From Bacteroidetes bacterium MED-G20 (lineage in GTDB: Bacteria; Bacteroidota; Bacteroidia; Flavobacteriales_D; Parvicellaceae): 64,000 nucleotides of DNA. Positions 10,711 through 20,659 of the stretch are shown here, one piece after another. The notes below the pieces were generated by a model. It ran no database searches and had not been told where the DNA came from. It worked only from the letters and a program-made list of their open reading frames with translations. Position numbers and translations under genes: made by a program. The stretch covers positions 1 through 64,000 of the forward strand of contig CAJJCR010000010.1 in NCBI GenBank assembly GCA_905182745.1, written 5' to 3'. The stretch's first letter is position 1, and each line of letters starts with the position of its first letter.

Positions 10711-12233
10711 AATAGTAGATTCATATTCACTTTAGAATCTATAAAATTAGATAATTCACTTATTTTTATTCTTTCTTGATTCATAGAGTCTCTTTCTCTA
10801 ACCGTTACAGAATTGTCTTCTATGGATTCGTAGTCAACGGTAATGCAAAAAGGGGTTCCTAGTGCATCGTTTCTTCTATATCTTTTTCCTATAGAATCTT
10901 TTTCGTCGTAAGCACAGTTGCAAATAGATTTCAGATCGTTAAATATTTCTTTGGCTTTTTCGGAAAGACCATCTTTCTTAACAAGTGGAAGAATTGCAGC
11001 TTTGTTAGGTGCCAAGCTAAAGGGTAGAGCAAGTACTGTTCTAGATGTTCCATCTTCAAGTGTTTCTTCCTTTAAGCTGTACGACATTAGAGCTAAGAAC
11101 ATTCTGTCTAGACCAATGGATGTTTCAACCACATATGGAATGTAACTTTCTTTTTTTTCAGGATCAAAATATCTAATTTTTTTCTTAGATAATTCTTCGT
11201 GTTGTTTTAAATCAAAATCTGTTCTTGAATGAATTCCCTCCAGTTCTTTAAATCCAAAAGGAAATTTAAATTCAATATCACACGCCGCATCAGCATAATG
11301 TGCAAGTTTTACATGGTCATGAAATCTTAAATAATCCTCGGGAATACCTAAAGATTTATGCCACTTCATCCTAGTTTCTTTCCAATGTTCGTACCATTTT
11401 TGTTGAGTTCCAGGTGTAATGAAGAATTGCATTTCCATTTGTTCAAACTCTCTCATTCTGAAAATAAATTGTCTTGCAATGATCTCGTTTCTAAAAGCTT
11501 TTCCGATTTGGGCGATACCAAAAGGTATTTTCTTTCTGCCAGTTTTCTGTACATTCAGATAGTTGACAAATATACCCTGAGCAGTTTCTGGTCTAAGAAA
11601 AATACTTTTTGATTCTCCAGAAACAGAGCCTAAGTCGGTTTGAAACATTAGATTAAATTGTCTAACACTGGTCCAGTTTTTAGAACCGCTTACTGGACAT
11701 ATTACTCCCAGTTCTATTATTAGGTCATAAATAGCAGATAAATCCTCACAATTAAAAGCTTTATCCATTTTGATTTTAATGTCGTTTATATCTTTTTCTC
11801 TTCTTAAGACATTTAAATTGGTTTCTCTAAAGGTTTTTTCATTAAAATCTTCTCCAAATCTTTTTTTAGCTTTTTTTATTTCTTTTTCTATTTTCCCTTC
11901 AATTTTAAGAATGTGGTCTTCAATCAGGATATCAGCTCTGTATCTTTTTTTAGAATCCTTGTTGTCAATTAGCGGGTCATTAAATGCATCAATATGTCCA
12001 GACGCTTTCCAAGTATTTGGATGCATAAAAATTGCAGCATCAATTCCAACAATATTTTCATGCATTTGTACCATTGAGCGCCACCAGTACTTTTTAATAT
12101 TGTTTTTAAGCTCTACACCATTTTGTCCATAATCGTAAGTTGCACTCAGTCCGTCGTAAATCTCACTACTGGGAAATATGAATCCAAATTCTTTGGAGTG
12201 GCTAATTATTTTTTTGAAATGTTCTTCCGTCAT
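10707..12233 (-). CDS. glyS: Glycyl-tRNA synthetase, dimeric alpha2 type
   Basis: The 508-aa class II synthetase charges tRNA-Gly in the cytoplasm. The N-terminus has the SSEIYDGLSATYDYGQNG motif of the eukaryote/archaea-like alpha2 GlyRS. Class II motif 2 is visible as FGIAQIGKAFRNEI, and a long helical insertion lies at about residues 80-160. Motif 3 is in VETSIGLDRMFLALM. The C-terminal anticodon domain begins near LPFSLAPNKAAILPL and contains FCITVDYESIEDNSVTVRERD. rnhB is coupled downstream. Confidence 0.96.
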   Translation of the reverse strand: MTEEHFKKIISHSKEFGFIFPSSEIYDGLSATYDYGQNGVELKNNIKKYWWRSMVQMHENIVGIDAAIFMHPNTWKASGHIDAFNDPLIDNKDSKKRYRADILIEDHILKIEGKIEKEIKKAKKRFGEDFNEKTFRETNLNVLRREKDINDIKIKMDKAFNCEDLSAIYDLIIELGVICPVSGSKNWTSVRQFNLMFQTDLGSVSGESKSIFLRPETAQGIFVNYLNVQKTGRKKIPFGIAQIGKAFRNEIIARQFIFRMREFEQMEMQFFITPGTQQKWYEHWKETRMKWHKSLGIPEDYLRFHDHVKLAHYADAACDIEFKFPFGFKELEGIHSRTDFDLKQHEELSKKKIRYFDPEKKESYIPYVVETSIGLDRMFLALMSYSLKEETLEDGTSRTVLALPFSLAPNKAAILPLVKKDGLSEKAKEIFNDLKSICNCAYDEKDSIGKRYRRNDALGTPFCITVDYESIEDNSVTVRERDSMNQERIKISELSNFIDSKVNMNLLF

Positions 12234-12328
12234 CTTAGTTGTTAATTATTTGGAGTTAACACAAAAATAGAACTTCCGATGAAAGGGTTATATTTAAATT
12301 TTAAAAATTATAAAGTTTTACAGTTAAT

Positions 12329-12922
12329 ATGCTAAAAATTGAGGATAAAATCATTTCTGATGAGCTTTTTGAAAAAAAGTTTGTCTGTGATTTGCAAAAG
12401 TGTAAAGGCGGATGTTGTGTTGAGGGTGATTCAGGGGCTCCTTTAAAATCTATGGAGATTAAAGAAATCACCAAAAATCTTTCAATTATTAAATCCGAAA
12501 TGTCTGCAAAAGGTCTAAATGCGATTAAAAAAAATGACTTTCATTATGTGGATTCCGATGGGGATAAGGTAACCAAATTAGTAGATGGTAAGGAATGTGT
12601 TTTTGTTGTTTTTGATAAAAACAATATAGCCAAATGCTCTATAGAGTCAGCGTATAGAAAAAACAAAATAAATTTCAATAAACCTATTAGCTGTCATTTA
12701 TATCCTGTAAGGGTGAAAGAATATGATTCTTTCATAGCTGTAAATGTTGATAGCTGGCATGTTTGTAAGCCTGCTTGTGAATGTGGAACTGAACTAAATG
12801 TTCCAGTCTTTAAGTTTTTAAAAGATGCAATTGTAAGATCTTGGGGTTTAGATTTCTTTAACCATTTAGACTCTGTCTATAATGAGTTTTTTAATAATAA
12901 AAATCAAAATAATATTCCGTAA
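12329..12922 (+). CDS. DUF3109 family cysteine-rich protein
   Basis: The 197-aa protein has the family pattern of an N-terminal CDLQKCKGGCCVEGD cluster, a central KCSIESAY and CHLYPVRV, and a late VCKPACECG cluster. These many paired cysteines suggest metal (Zn or Fe-S) binding, known for related YkgJ-type proteins but not proven for DUF3109. No signal peptide or membrane segment is seen, so it is probably cytoplasmic. The gene stands alone, divergent from glyS, with a long spacer before nrdB. Confidence 0.85.
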   Translation: MLKIEDKIISDELFEKKFVCDLQKCKGGCCVEGDSGAPLKSMEIKEITKNLSIIKSEMSAKGLNAIKKNDFHYVDSDGDKVTKLVDGKECVFVVFDKNNIAKCSIESAYRKNKINFNKPISCHLYPVRVKEYDSFIAVNVDSWHVCKPACECGTELNVPVFKFLKDAIVRSWGLDFFNHLDSVYNEFFNNKNQNNIP

Positions 12923-13332
12923 AATCTCAACTATGTAGCTTATAATTTTATAGTTGTAATATGTTTAAAACATTGTTGTTATTAACACGCGATTTTTAAT
13001 AAAGATTTTCACACAAAGGCTGAATATTAGACATCAAAAATTAACTTTAATAACCTTAAATACGTTCTTTTAGTGCCAATACTTGTCAATCGTTTTGACT
13101 TTCAACAAGTTAACAAGTTTTAATTTTAATTTGTTGAAAACTATTAAAAATGTTAGGTGTTTTTTTTTGTTAGACCTAGGATTATTTCTAATTTTTGTAT
13201 TCCACTAAAATTTGTTTTTTAGCTAGGCACCCAAAACGTATTTTTTAATGACTTTCTTCAAAAACTTTTTGTTTTTTTAGAAGATTTTTGGTCTTAATTT
13301 TTGCGTTTTTTGATTAAAATATAACTACGATT
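12923..13332. other. 410-bp non-coding spacer upstream of nrdB
   Basis: This is the longest clean spacer in the window. It holds no convincing ORF or tRNA. It contains a 9-bp inverted repeat (listed separately), a tandem AACAAGTT-AACAAGTT, and T-rich tracts before nrdB. A long leader with repeats fits regulated expression of ribonucleotide reductase, but I cannot name a regulator. Confidence 0.5.
13100..13139. repeat. 9-bp inverted repeat upstream of nrdB
   Basis: TTTCAACAA (13100-13108) and TTGTTGAAA (13131-13139) are exact reverse complements separated by 22 bases. The spacer holds AACAAGTT twice in tandem. It could be an operator or an RNA stem in the nrdB leader; the sequence does not decide between these. 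Confidence 0.5.
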
Positions 13333-14376
13333 ATGGATAAAAATACTACAAAAGATATAAGTTCAGTAAACATTGACCTTGAAAAAGAATTGGATACTAA
13401 AATAACTGTTGAAGAACCAATTCTAAAAGAAAATCCAAACAGATTTGTGCTTTTTCCAATACAACACTCTGATATTTGGGAAATGTATAAAAAACAAGAA
13501 GCTAGTATTTGGACTGCAGAGGAATTGGATTTGTCTCCCGATTTAGTAGATTGGGAATCTAAACTTAACGATGACGAACGCTTTTTCATCAAACATGTAC
13601 TTGCGTTTTTTGCTGCCTCAGACGGGATTGTTAATGAAAATTTAGCAGAAAACTTCTTAAGCGAAGTTCAGTACACAGAAGCAAAGTTTTTTTATGGGTT
13701 TCAGGTAATGATGGAGAATATCCATTCTGAAACTTATTCGTTACTTATCGACACTTACATTAAAGATACCAAAGAAAAAAATTATTTATTCAATGCAATC
13801 GAAACTTTTGAGCCTGTAAAGAAAAAAGCTGATTGGGCCATGAGATGGATTGACAATGGCTCTTACGCCGAACGTTTAATCTCTTTTGCAGCAGTAGAGG
13901 GTATTTTCTTTTCAGGGTCATTCTGTTCTATTTTCTGGTTGAAGAAAAGAGGCTTAATGCCAGGGTTAACTTTTTCTAATGAGTTGATTTCAAGAGATGA
14001 GGGGTTACACTGTGATTTTGCTTGTATGCTTTACAACAACCATTTGGTCAATAAATTACCTAAGGAACAGGTTCAGAAAATAATTGCCGATGCTGTTGAA
14101 ATTGAAAAAGAATTTATAACCGAATCATTACCAGTAAGATTAATTGGAATGAATTCAGACTTGATGTCTCAATATATTGAGTTTGTCGCAGATAGATTAC
14201 TTACAGAGCTAGGTAATGAAAAAATTTACAATACTTCAAATCCTTTTGATTTCATGGATATGATTAATCTGCAAGGAAAAACTAACTTTTTTGAAAAAAG
14301 AGTGGGTGAATACCAAAAAGCAGGTGTTTTGAATAACGAAAATAATACCACCTTTAGTTTAGACTCAGATTTTTAG
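13333..14376 (+). CDS. nrdB: Class Ia ribonucleotide reductase, beta subunit
   Basis: The 347-aa diiron subunit generates the tyrosyl radical used to reduce ribonucleotides. It is of the eukaryote-like type. [13 protein letters not shown] carries the first metal-ligand region, [11 protein letters not shown] the second, and [22 protein letters not shown] holds the radical Tyr and the ExxH ligands. RDEGLHCDF gives the last ExxH. The gene precedes nrdA by 22 bases in an nrdBA operon. A ~30-residue acidic N-terminal extension precedes the conserved core. Confidence 0.96.
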   Translation: MDKNTTKDISSVNIDLEKELDTKITVEEPILKENPNRFVLFPIQHSDIWEMYKKQEASIWTAEELDLSPDLVDWESKLNDDERFFIKHVLAFFAASDGIVNENLAENFLSEVQYTEAKFFYGFQVMMENIHSETYSLLIDTYIKDTKEKNYLFNAIETFEPVKKKADWAMRWIDNGSYAERLISFAAVEGIFFSGSFCSIFWLKKRGLMPGLTFSNELISRDEGLHCDFACMLYNNHLVNKLPKEQVQKIIADAVEIEKEFITESLPVRLIGMNSDLMSQYIEFVADRLLTELGNEKIYNTSNPFDFMDMINLQGKTNFFEKRVGEYQKAGVLNNENNTTFSLDSDF

Positions 14377-14398
14377 AAAACCATTATAATTATATTGT

Positions 14399-16714
14399 AT
14401 GTACGTAGTAAAAAGAGACGGAAGAAGAGAAGCAGTAAAGTTTGATAAAATAACAGCTAGAATCAAAAAGCTTTGTTATGGATTAAATCCTTTAGTAGCT
14501 CCTGAAAAAGTTGCTATGAAGGTGATAGAAGGTCTTTTTGATGGAGTTACTACTAGTGAGTTGGATAATTTAGCGGCTGAGGTTGCAGCAACCAATACAA
14601 TAACACACCCTGATTACGCTCTTTTAGCTTCTCGTATTGCTGTTTCCAATTTACATAAGAATACAAAAAAATCATTTTCAGATACTGTTACAGATCTTTA
14701 TGAATATATAGACCCAAAAACTAATGAAAAAGCACCACTTATTTCTGACGAGGTTTATAAAATAGTTAAAAAAAATGCAGATGTTTTAGACTCTACTATT
14801 ATTTATGATAGGGATTTCAGGTACGATTTTTTTGGTTTTAAAACTTTAGAAAGATCTTATTTATTGAAGTTGAAAGGTCAAGTTGCTGAGCGACCACAGC
14901 AAATGATAATGAGAGTTGCAGTAGGAATACATAAAGAAGACTTGGATGCTGCAATAGAAACTTACAATTATATGAGTGAAGGATGGTTTACCCATGCAAC
15001 ACCTACTTTATTTAATTCTGGTACACCAAAGCCTCAAATGTCTTCTTGTTTTTTACTTGCTACAAAAGAGGATAGTATTCCAGGTATTTACGACACTTTA
15101 AAGCAATGCGCTCAAATTTCTCAATCTGCTGGTGGTATAGGACTTTCTATTCACGATATTAGAGCTACTGGTTCTTACATAAAAGGCACCAATGGTACTT
15201 CCAATGGTATAGTTCCTATGCTAAGAGTATTTAACGATACTGCTAGGTATGTAGATCAAGGTGGCGGAAAAAGAAAAGGATCTTTTGCAATATATATTGA
15301 ACCTTGGCATGCAGACGTTTTTGACTTCTTAGATCTTAGAAAAAATCATGGCAAAGAAGAGCAAAGAGCAAGAGATTTGTTTTACGCTTTATGGACACCT
15401 GATTTATTCATGCAGAGAGTAGAAGAAAATGGTGACTGGACTTTGATGTGTCCACATGAATGTCCAGGTTTGTCAGATACTCATGGAAAGAAATTTGAGA
15501 AACTCTACAAAAAATATGAGTCGGAGGGGAAGGGTAGAAAAACAATTAAGGCACAAGAATTGTGGTTCAAAATTTTAGAAAGTCAAATTGAGACTGGAAC
15601 ACCATATATGCTTTATAAAGATGCTGCAAACGAAAAATCCAACCAAAAGAATTTAGGAACTATAAAATCTTCTAATTTATGTACGGAGATTATTGAATAT
15701 ACTTCTCCAGATGAAGTTGCTGTATGTAATTTAGCCTCTATAGCATTACCAAAATTCGTTATAGATGGTAAGTTCGATTTTGAAAAGTTGTTTAAGGTTA
15801 CCTATAGAGTTACAAGAAACTTAGATAAAGTTATTGATGCCAACTATTACCCAGTTCCAGAGGCAAGGAATTCCAATATGAGACACCGTCCTATTGGGAT
15901 TGGTGTTCAGGGTTTAGCTGACGCATTTATATTAATGAGACAAGCTTTTGAATCTGAAGAAGCTAGACAACTAAATAAAGATATTTTCGAAACAATCTAT
16001 TATGCTGCACTTACAGCCTCTAAGGACCTAGCCATTGAAAAAGGTCCATATGAATCATACAAAGGCTCCCCTGTGTCTCAAGGAATATTACAATTTGATA
16101 TGTGGAATGTTAAGCCATCTGAACGATGGGAATGGGATTTATTGCGAGAAGAGATTCAAAAAAATGGAGTAAGAAACTCTCTGTTATTGGCTCCAATGCC
16201 AACTGCATCTACTGCACAAATACTTGGAAACAATGAATGTTTTGAACCTTACACTTCAAATATTTATACAAGAAGAGTATTGTCTGGTGAATTTATTATT
16301 GTCAACAAGCATTTATTAAGAGACTTAGTTAAGCTAGGTATTTGGGACGATCGTCTTAAAAACAAACTAATGGCATCCAATGGCTCCATTCAAAATATTG
16401 AAGAAATACCTGACAATATTAAAAATCTATATAAAACTGCTTGGGAGATATCTCAAAAGGTTATATTGGATATGGCAGCAGATAGGGGTGCATTTATTGA
16501 TCAATCACAATCTCTTAATATTTTCATGGAGAATGCCAATTTTGCTAAATTAACTTCTATGCATTTTTACGGCTGGAAAGCAGGACTTAAAACAGGAATG
16601 TATTACTTGAGAACCAAGTCTGCAACTGACGCTATTAAGTTCACTTTAGACAAAGAAGCAATGTCTGAACCAGTTGCTAAAAAAGAGGAAGCAGTTGAAG
16701 TAACTAAGAAGTAA
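14399..16714 (+). CDS. nrdA: Class Ia ribonucleotide reductase, alpha subunit
   Basis: The 771-aa catalytic subunit reduces NDPs to dNDPs with NrdB. An N-terminal ATP-cone ([17 protein letters not shown]) provides dATP/ATP overall control. Conserved barrel motifs include [23 protein letters not shown] with a catalytic Cys, NLCTEIIEY with the second active-site residues, and [18 protein letters not shown]. The C-terminal tail is rich in Lys and Glu ([11 protein letters not shown]); the terminal CxxC pair usual in many NrdA proteins is not visible, and eukaryote-like forms vary here. Length fits the family. Confidence 0.95.
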   Translation: MYVVKRDGRREAVKFDKITARIKKLCYGLNPLVAPEKVAMKVIEGLFDGVTTSELDNLAAEVAATNTITHPDYALLASRIAVSNLHKNTKKSFSDTVTDLYEYIDPKTNEKAPLISDEVYKIVKKNADVLDSTIIYDRDFRYDFFGFKTLERSYLLKLKGQVAERPQQMIMRVAVGIHKEDLDAAIETYNYMSEGWFTHATPTLFNSGTPKPQMSSCFLLATKEDSIPGIYDTLKQCAQISQSAGGIGLSIHDIRATGSYIKGTNGTSNGIVPMLRVFNDTARYVDQGGGKRKGSFAIYIEPWHADVFDFLDLRKNHGKEEQRARDLFYALWTPDLFMQRVEENGDWTLMCPHECPGLSDTHGKKFEKLYKKYESEGKGRKTIKAQELWFKILESQIETGTPYMLYKDAANEKSNQKNLGTIKSSNLCTEIIEYTSPDEVAVCNLASIALPKFVIDGKFDFEKLFKVTYRVTRNLDKVIDANYYPVPEARNSNMRHRPIGIGVQGLADAFILMRQAFESEEARQLNKDIFETIYYAALTASKDLAIEKGPYESYKGSPVSQGILQFDMWNVKPSERWEWDLLREEIQKNGVRNSLLLAPMPTASTAQILGNNECFEPYTSNIYTRRVLSGEFIIVNKHLLRDLVKLGIWDDRLKNKLMASNGSIQNIEEIPDNIKNLYKTAWEISQKVILDMAADRGAFIDQSQSLNIFMENANFAKLTSMHFYGWKAGLKTGMYYLRTKSATDAIKFTLDKEAMSEPVAKKEEAVEVTKK

Positions 16715-16786
16715 GGTGATCTTCATTGTCTGCTACAATTTGGAAGTGTTATAATTTCTAACTAATCTCATTTCATAATTTTTATA

Positions 16787-17632
16787 ATGGGTTGGCAAAT
16801 TTATATTCTTAGATTTTACTTTAAATCTGTTTCTTTGTTTGTTCCAAAATTTGCCGGCTTAAAAGCATTCAAACTATTTCAAAAAGTACGAATTAAAACC
16901 ATAAGGAAAAGAGAGGAGGGGTTTTATAAAGAAGTCCATCACTTTACAGTTAGTTCATCAAAAGAAGACTTATTATGTTATGAAATTGGGTCTCAAAACA
17001 AGAATCTAGTTTTTTTATTACATGGTTGGGAATCGAATGCAGGTAGTCTTTCCAAATTTGCTTTTCAATTGTCCAAGAATAACTTTAGAGTCATTAGTTT
17101 TGATTTGCCTGGTCATGGAAAATACAAATCAAATTACACCAACTTAGCAGAGTGTGGAGAAGCCTTTACTAAAGTCATAGAATATATAAAACCTAGTAAA
17201 CCTTTCAGCGTGATATCTCACTCCTTTGGTTCAGCAGTTTGTACTTATACTTTGTCAAAATTGAACTATAAATTAGATAAACTTGTTTTTTTAACTTCCC
17301 CAAACTCCATTTTCGAAATATTTAAAGATTTCAAGAATATGATTGGTTTATCTAATGATTCCTTTACATACTTTGTTCAGAAAGCAAATTTATTAGCAAA
17401 TGAAGAAATCAAAAATATTAATGTAGACGCAAAACTAAAACTAATAGATTTTTCAAAATTGCTTTTGATTCATGACGAACATGATAAAATTATACCTATA
17501 AAAAACTCAGAAGAGATTAAGAAAATGAATACGGAAAATACACAGCTAATAAAATATTCTAAAATAGGTCATTATAAAATGTTGTGGAATGATAAAGTAG
17601 TAGAGGACACTATGTCTTTTTTTAAAGAATAA
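16787..17632 (+). CDS. Alpha/beta hydrolase
   Basis: The 281-aa protein has the alpha/beta hydrolase fold. The oxyanion segment is FLLHGWESNAGS, the strand-plus-DLPGHGKY motif follows, the nucleophile elbow is SHSFGSA, and late acid and histidine regions are LIHDEHDKIIP and IGHYKM. The nucleophile elbow matches SxSxG rather than GxSxG. There is no signal peptide. The substrate is unknown; esterase or thioesterase activity is possible. The stop codon abuts the terminator stem shared with the opposing gene. Confidence 0.85.
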   Translation: MGWQIYILRFYFKSVSLFVPKFAGLKAFKLFQKVRIKTIRKREEGFYKEVHHFTVSSSKEDLLCYEIGSQNKNLVFLLHGWESNAGSLSKFAFQLSKNNFRVISFDLPGHGKYKSNYTNLAECGEAFTKVIEYIKPSKPFSVISHSFGSAVCTYTLSKLNYKLDKLVFLTSPNSIFEIFKDFKNMIGLSNDSFTYFVQKANLLANEEIKNINVDAKLKLIDFSKLLLIHDEHDKIIPIKNSEEIKKMNTENTQLIKYSKIGHYKMLWNDKVVEDTMSFFKE

Positions 17633-17653
17633 AAAAAGGCACCCGAAGGTGCC
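17631..17653 (-). terminator. Rho-independent terminator for the minus-strand prohibitin gene
   Basis: GGCACC-CGAA-GGTGCC forms a perfect 6-bp stem with a stable tetraloop. On the minus strand it is followed by seven T (the A-run at 17631-17637). It sits 29 bases past the stop of the 17682-18542 gene and directly after the stop of the plus-strand hydrolase, so the stem may help end both transcripts. Confidence 0.9.
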
Positions 17654-17681
17654 TGTAAACAATTCAAATTATCTGTATCAA

Positions 17682-18542
17682 TTATTTTAATCCTTTAATT
17701 ACAGAAGTACCTGCTCCGAAAACATTGTCTTGACCATAAGGAGAACCTTTTCCGTCTGCATAACCTTTCCATTTAACTAGCTCTATATAGTTTGGGGATC
17801 TAGTCAACTGCTGCTGTACCAATCTTATTTCTTCAGCTCTACCTTGAGCTCTTAAAATAGCTGCTGTCTTTTCACCTTCCGCCTTCATTATCTCTGCATT
17901 TGCAAGATATTGTTGTTCTTCTTCCAACTCTTTAGCTTTCTGATTTCTTTGCTTTTGGGTCTCTTTTTCAGTAATTGCAACTTTTACGTTATCAGGTAAA
18001 TTAACATCTGCAATTTCACAGAAATTATAAGAGATAAAATTAGCAGGAAATTCAGATTGAAATATAGTATCCATTTCTGTTTCTAAAGCTTCTCTTTTTG
18101 TAGAGTAAATTTCTTCATAGGTATATCGTCCAATCACATCTTTAATAACCCCTCTTACTTTAGCGTCTATAAAAGAGCTTTCAAATGCTTTTCCATGTTT
18201 TAGGTGTAATCTTGCTGTGTTATTTTGCATAGGATTGTAATTAATAGTTACATCAATTCCAATTTCCATTCCGTTTTTTTCCATCACCTTAGAACTATAG
18301 TTTCTACTTTGCTGAAGTATATTATAGGTTATCATTTCATTCCAAGGAGCAATAAAAACGGTTCCTTCAGTATAAACATTAGTTTGATCTATACCGCCTG
18401 TATATGGTCTATATATAAAACCTTCTTCACCTGGATTTACATCTGTCCATGACATGAAAAATAAGGAGATAAGGATTATTCCTATTCCACCGAATAAAGT
18501 TGTTTTTAAAATGTTTTTAGGTTCTATTTCTATTTCACTCAT
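17682..18542 (-). CDS. Prohibitin-like SPFH/band 7 membrane protein
   Basis: The 286-aa protein has one N-terminal membrane segment (about residues 12-30). The SPFH domain follows (VNPGEEGFIYRPYTGG, then ARLHLKHG, VIGRYTYEEIYSTKRE), then a Glu/Gln/Ala-rich coiled coil (EKETQKQRNQKAKELEEEQQ) and a short C-terminal tail. This is the prohibitin arrangement. Such proteins form ring-like membrane scaffolds, often influencing membrane proteases. Its start overlaps the stop of the small membrane protein upstream by four bases. Confidence 0.88.
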   Translation of the reverse strand: MSEIEIEPKNILKTTLFGGIGIILISLFFMSWTDVNPGEEGFIYRPYTGGIDQTNVYTEGTVFIAPWNEMITYNILQQSRNYSSKVMEKNGMEIGIDVTINYNPMQNNTARLHLKHGKAFESSFIDAKVRGVIKDVIGRYTYEEIYSTKREALETEMDTIFQSEFPANFISYNFCEIADVNLPDNVKVAITEKETQKQRNQKAKELEEEQQYLANAEIMKAEGEKTAAILRAQGRAEEIRLVQQQLTRSPNYIELVKWKGYADGKGSPYGQDNVFGAGTSVIKGLK

Positions 18543-18721
18543 GATTTTGGTTTATTAATTATTGTTTTATAAGTATTGTATATTGCTAGAATGTTCAAAA
18601 ACAGTGCCAAGATTTTTATAATTGGGTGTGTTCTAATTGCATACATGATGGTTACCACAAAAAGCAGTGCAGCCAAAGTAATATTTAGAATTATACTTAA
18701 AATGTATCTATTATTATTCAT
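18539..18721 (-). CDS. Small two-span membrane protein, unknown
   Basis: The 60-residue product is nearly all hydrophobic, with two predicted spans (about residues 6-26 and 34-50) and a short basic C-terminus. It sits exactly between fumC and the prohibitin gene, overlapping both (TAATG upstream, ATGA downstream), so it is probably translated in the same operon. I do not recognise a family. A partner role for the SPFH protein is only inferred from the coupling. Confidence 0.7.
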   Translation of the reverse strand: MNNNRYILSIILNITLAALLFVVTIMYAIRTHPIIKILALFLNILAIYNTYKTIINKPKS

Positions 18722-20107
18722 TATATCATTTTTTTAGGATCTACCCACAGATCATATTCCTCTGCTGAGACATATCCTAAGTTGATGGCTTCTTCTTTCA
18801 AAGTTGTGCCATTTTTATGTGCAGTATTTGCTATTTCTGCAGCTTTATAATAGCCTATTTTAGTATTTAAAGCAGTTACAAGCATTAACGAATTGTTTAA
18901 TAGTTTTTCAATATTTGCATGATTTGGCTCAATTCCTTTAGCACAATGCTCATTAAATGACAAAGTGGCATCTGCTAAAATTGTTGCACTTTCAATTAAA
19001 TTTTTTGCCATCATAGGCTTGAAGACGTTCAATTCATAGTGTCCTTGAGCTCCTCCAAAACTTATCGCTACATCATTTCCCATTATCTGAGCACACACCA
19101 TTGTAAGAGCTTCACTTTGTGTAGGATTCACCTTTCCGGGCATTATGGACGAGCCAGGCTCATTTGCAGGGATAATTAATTCACCAATACCAGATCTTGG
19201 TCCAGAGGCCAGCATCCTAATGTCATTAGCAATCTTATTGATAGATACTGCCAATTGTTTTAAAGCTCCATGTGTTTCTACAATTGCATCGTGGGCAGCT
19301 AGTGCTTCAAACTTATTTTTAGCAGTTATAAAAGGTAAATTGGTTAGTTCTGCAATATTTTTTGCCACCATTTCCGCATAACCTTTTGGAGTATTCAGTC
19401 CAGTACCAACAGCCGTTCCCCCTAAAGCTAGTTCACTTAAATGCTCCAATGTATTGTTAAGAGCTTTTAATCCATGATCTATCTGAGACACATATCCAGA
19501 AAATTCTTGTCCCAAAGTTAAGGGAGTTGCATCCATTAAATGGGTTCTTCCAATTTTAACCACTTCCTTAAACTCTATTGCTTTTTTCTCTAATTGTTTC
19601 TTTAAGTGCAGTAACTCCAGGTATTGTTCTCTCAATTATTACTTTATATGCAGCAATATGCATTGCAGTTGGGAAAGTGTCATTTGAAGATTGAGATTTA
19701 TTAACATCATCATTCGCTTTTAAAGTAGAATTGCCTTCAGCTAGAGAACCTCCATTTAAAACATGTGCTCTATTGGCAATAACTTCATTTACATTCATAT
19801 TGCTTTGTGTTCCAGAACCAGTTTGCCAAACTACAAGAGGAAACTCATCGTTTAATTGGTTATCTAGGATTTCGTCACAAACCTTGGCTATTAAATCTTT
19901 TTTATTTTCTTCTAAGGTGCCAAGTTGAAAATTAGTGATGGCTGCTGCTTTCTTTAAAACGGCAAATGCGTGGACTATTTCTAATGGCATAGATGCTGGT
20001 GGGCCAATTTTAAAATTATTTCTTGATCTTTCAGTCTGAGCTCCCCAATATTTTGTTGACTCAACTTGAATTTCTCCAATGGTATCTTTTTCGATTCTAA
20101 AGCTCAT
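18721..20107 (-). pseudogene. fumC: Class II fumarate hydratase, frame-broken
   Basis: Two ORFs (19568-20107 and 18721-19635) join into a ~461-aa class II fumarase, the TCA-cycle enzyme converting fumarate to malate. The N-terminal half has [31 protein letters not shown] and [15 protein letters not shown]. The C-terminal half has [22 protein letters not shown] and the [11 protein letters not shown] signature. The break falls at the junction [14 protein letters not shown], at a T6 homopolymer (19582-19587 on the plus strand). One base restores the frame. Because this enzyme is central and otherwise perfect, I read the break as sequence error. Confidence 0.9.
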
Positions 20108-20163
20108 TTATATATTTTTATTACTAATTTAGTTCAAAGAAACTTAATTCAAATTTAAAATTT

Positions 20164-20319
20164 ATGGTTATAGGTACAGCAATATTTTTGTTTTTCTTTG
20201 GAATGGCTTTTTGGGTACTGTTATTTTTAGGTGGTTTTATTGGTCTTTGGGTTCAATGGGGATTGATAGATATCACCAAAGCTCAATTGTCCAAAAGAGG
20301 CATCATAAAAGATGTTTAA
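20164..20319 (+). CDS. 51-aa small membrane protein
   Basis: This ORF is below the track cut-off. The product starts MVIGTAIFLFFFGMAFWV, has a long hydrophobic, aromatic-rich stretch (residues 2-30), a GGFIGLWVQWGLID segment, and a polar tail ending KRGIIKDV. It sits alone on the plus strand, 56 bases from the divergent fumC start, and its stop overlaps that of the ArsC-like gene. Single-span amphipathic composition and the intact frame suggest a real gene. I do not recognise a family. Confidence 0.55.
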   Translation: MVIGTAIFLFFFGMAFWVLLFLGGFIGLWVQWGLIDITKAQLSKRGIIKDV

Positions 20320-20659
20320 TTTATAATTTTTAAGAAATTTTCTTTAGGCCTTCCTATCTCAGCTAAGTTTTCATTTACTAGAATAGGCCTTTCAATCAAT
20401 TTAGGTTCTTTTACCAACCAATTAATTATCTCATTTTCAGAGAGGGATTTTCCTTTTATATTTTCTTTATAAACAGCTTCACTTTTTCTAATAAGCTCGG
20501 ATGCAGAAAGATTCAACTTTTTTAAAAGAGCTATCAGCCCCTCTATTAGAAATTCTTATTTTCCAAATAATTAATAATTTCTGGTTGTATGTTTTTAGAT
20601 TCTAGGAAAGCCAATCCTTCTCTACTTTTACGACATCTATTGTTGTGATAATATTTCAT
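20316..20659 (-). pseudogene. arsC: ArsC/Spx-like thioredoxin-fold reductase, frame-broken
   Basis: Reading from an ATG at 20659 gives MKYYHNNRCRKSREGLAFL, with the catalytic Cys in the CxxSR motif of ArsC-family proteins. After a single missing base near 20535, the second ORF (20316-20516) continues with LSASELIRKSEAVYKEN and the conserved LIERPILVNENLAEIGRP. The joined length is 114 residues, exactly typical for this family. It starts immediately after the prfB stop. Members are annotated as glutaredoxin-dependent arsenate reductases, but many have no proven arsenate activity, so the biochemical role is open. Confidence 0.78.
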
